From positions 1 through 32,726 of the forward strand of contig JAFUCG010000057.1 in NCBI GenBank assembly GCA_017459795.1: DNA of 32,726 nucleotides, read 5' to 3'. Below, piece after piece: positions 32,584 to 32,726 of this stretch (the stretch's first letter is position 1; each line of letters begins with the position of its first letter). The position numbers were made by a program, and so were the translations under genes. The DNA comes from Erysipelotrichaceae bacterium. Its GTDB lineage: Bacteria > Bacillota_I > Bacilli_A > Erysipelotrichales > Erysipelotrichaceae. The notes below the pieces were generated by a model that was not told where the DNA came from, did no database searches, and saw only the letters and a program-made list of their open reading frames with translations.

Positions 32584-32726
32584 TGTGAAGTGAACCCCTA
32601 AAGTTGGACCAACTTAAAGGAGGTTCACTTTTATTATGAAGTATTCAAAGGAATTCAAACTGGAGTGCGTTAGAAAGCGAAAAGAAGGAATATATATCGA
32701 GACGCCACCGGGATTTAAAAGCAGAG
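32584..32726 (+). mobile_element. Left end of an IS3-family (IS150-like) insertion sequence, cut by the window edge
   Basis: The end begins 5'-TG and contains CCCCTAAAGTTGGACC, the type of terminal repeat found on IS3-family elements, then an AGGAGG ribosome site and the start of an orfA-type transposase gene. The exact tip (32584, or a few bases on at 32591) is uncertain because the other end and target duplication are outside the window. The tip forms a hairpin: AAGTGAACC...GGTTCACTT outside and AAGTT...AACTT inside. Confidence 0.7.
32636..32726 (+). CDS. IS3-family transposase OrfA-type protein, N-terminus only (partial)
   Basis: Thirty codons from ATG 32636 to the right edge, starting MKYSKEFKLECVRKRKEG, the usual first helix of the helix-turn-helix protein of IS3/IS150 elements; TPPG a few residues later fits the same group. 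AGGAGG lies 12 bases upstream, inside the 3' arm of the terminal hairpin. The remainder, and the orfB integrase, would lie outside the window. Confidence 0.75.
   Translation, partial: MKYSKEFKLECVRKRKEGIYIETPPGFKSR

Overview
The window comes from a low-to-moderate GC Firmicute (Bacillota). The GlgC/GlgD pair, the rsmG-noc-parA-parB order, the strong AGGAGG-type ribosome sites and the protein flavour suggest a gut anaerobe of the Erysipelotrichia type. That placement is inference from remembered family likeness, not from a search. No rRNA, tRNA or CRISPR array was seen, and no gene-free stretch exceeds 300 bases.

Layout. (1) 1-2662: the end of a probable lct operon. It holds an EtfA with an N-terminal ferredoxin-like domain and a GlcD-type FAD dehydrogenase, matching the electron-confurcating lactate dehydrogenase LctBCD; EtfB would lie mostly left of the window. 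A hairpin terminator closes it. (2) 2710-3992: nagA alone, between two terminators. (3) 4041-14710: a full glycogen operon, glgB-glgP-pulA-ung-glgC-glgD-glgA. It covers ADP-glucose synthesis, chain extension, branching, phosphorolysis and debranching, with a uracil-DNA glycosylase gene coupled into it, and ends in a strong terminator. (4) 14729-19921: two related membrane-anchored proteins with phage-tail-like repeats and a DUF5412 protein, then a MoxR ATPase / DUF58 / DUF4129-like membrane protein operon. (5) 19922-23571: a minus-strand PaaI-type thioesterase, then an ABC exporter ATPase, its permease and methionine aminopeptidase. (6) 23571-28356, minus strand: rsmG, noc, parA, parB and a DUF1893 gene (the chromosome-segregation block usually found near oriC), then a Fic-like protein with a degenerate active site and a DUF3592 membrane protein. 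(7) 28408-31167: tldD-tldE, divergent from rsmG. (8) 31195-32726: a 77-nt imperfect hairpin over the start of a possible 32-residue membrane peptide, an SRAP-domain (YedK/HMCES) gene, and an Rpn-type nuclease gene that has lost its 5' half where an IS3-family element begins. The IS runs off the right edge.

Most genes sit in tight, overlapping operons (ATGA or TAATG junctions). The least explained parts are the hairpin/micro-ORF at 31195-31353, the tandem repeat-bearing membrane proteins before moxR together with the dyad over the moxR promoter, the Fic-like protein without its catalytic histidine, and the IS-truncated Rpn gene.
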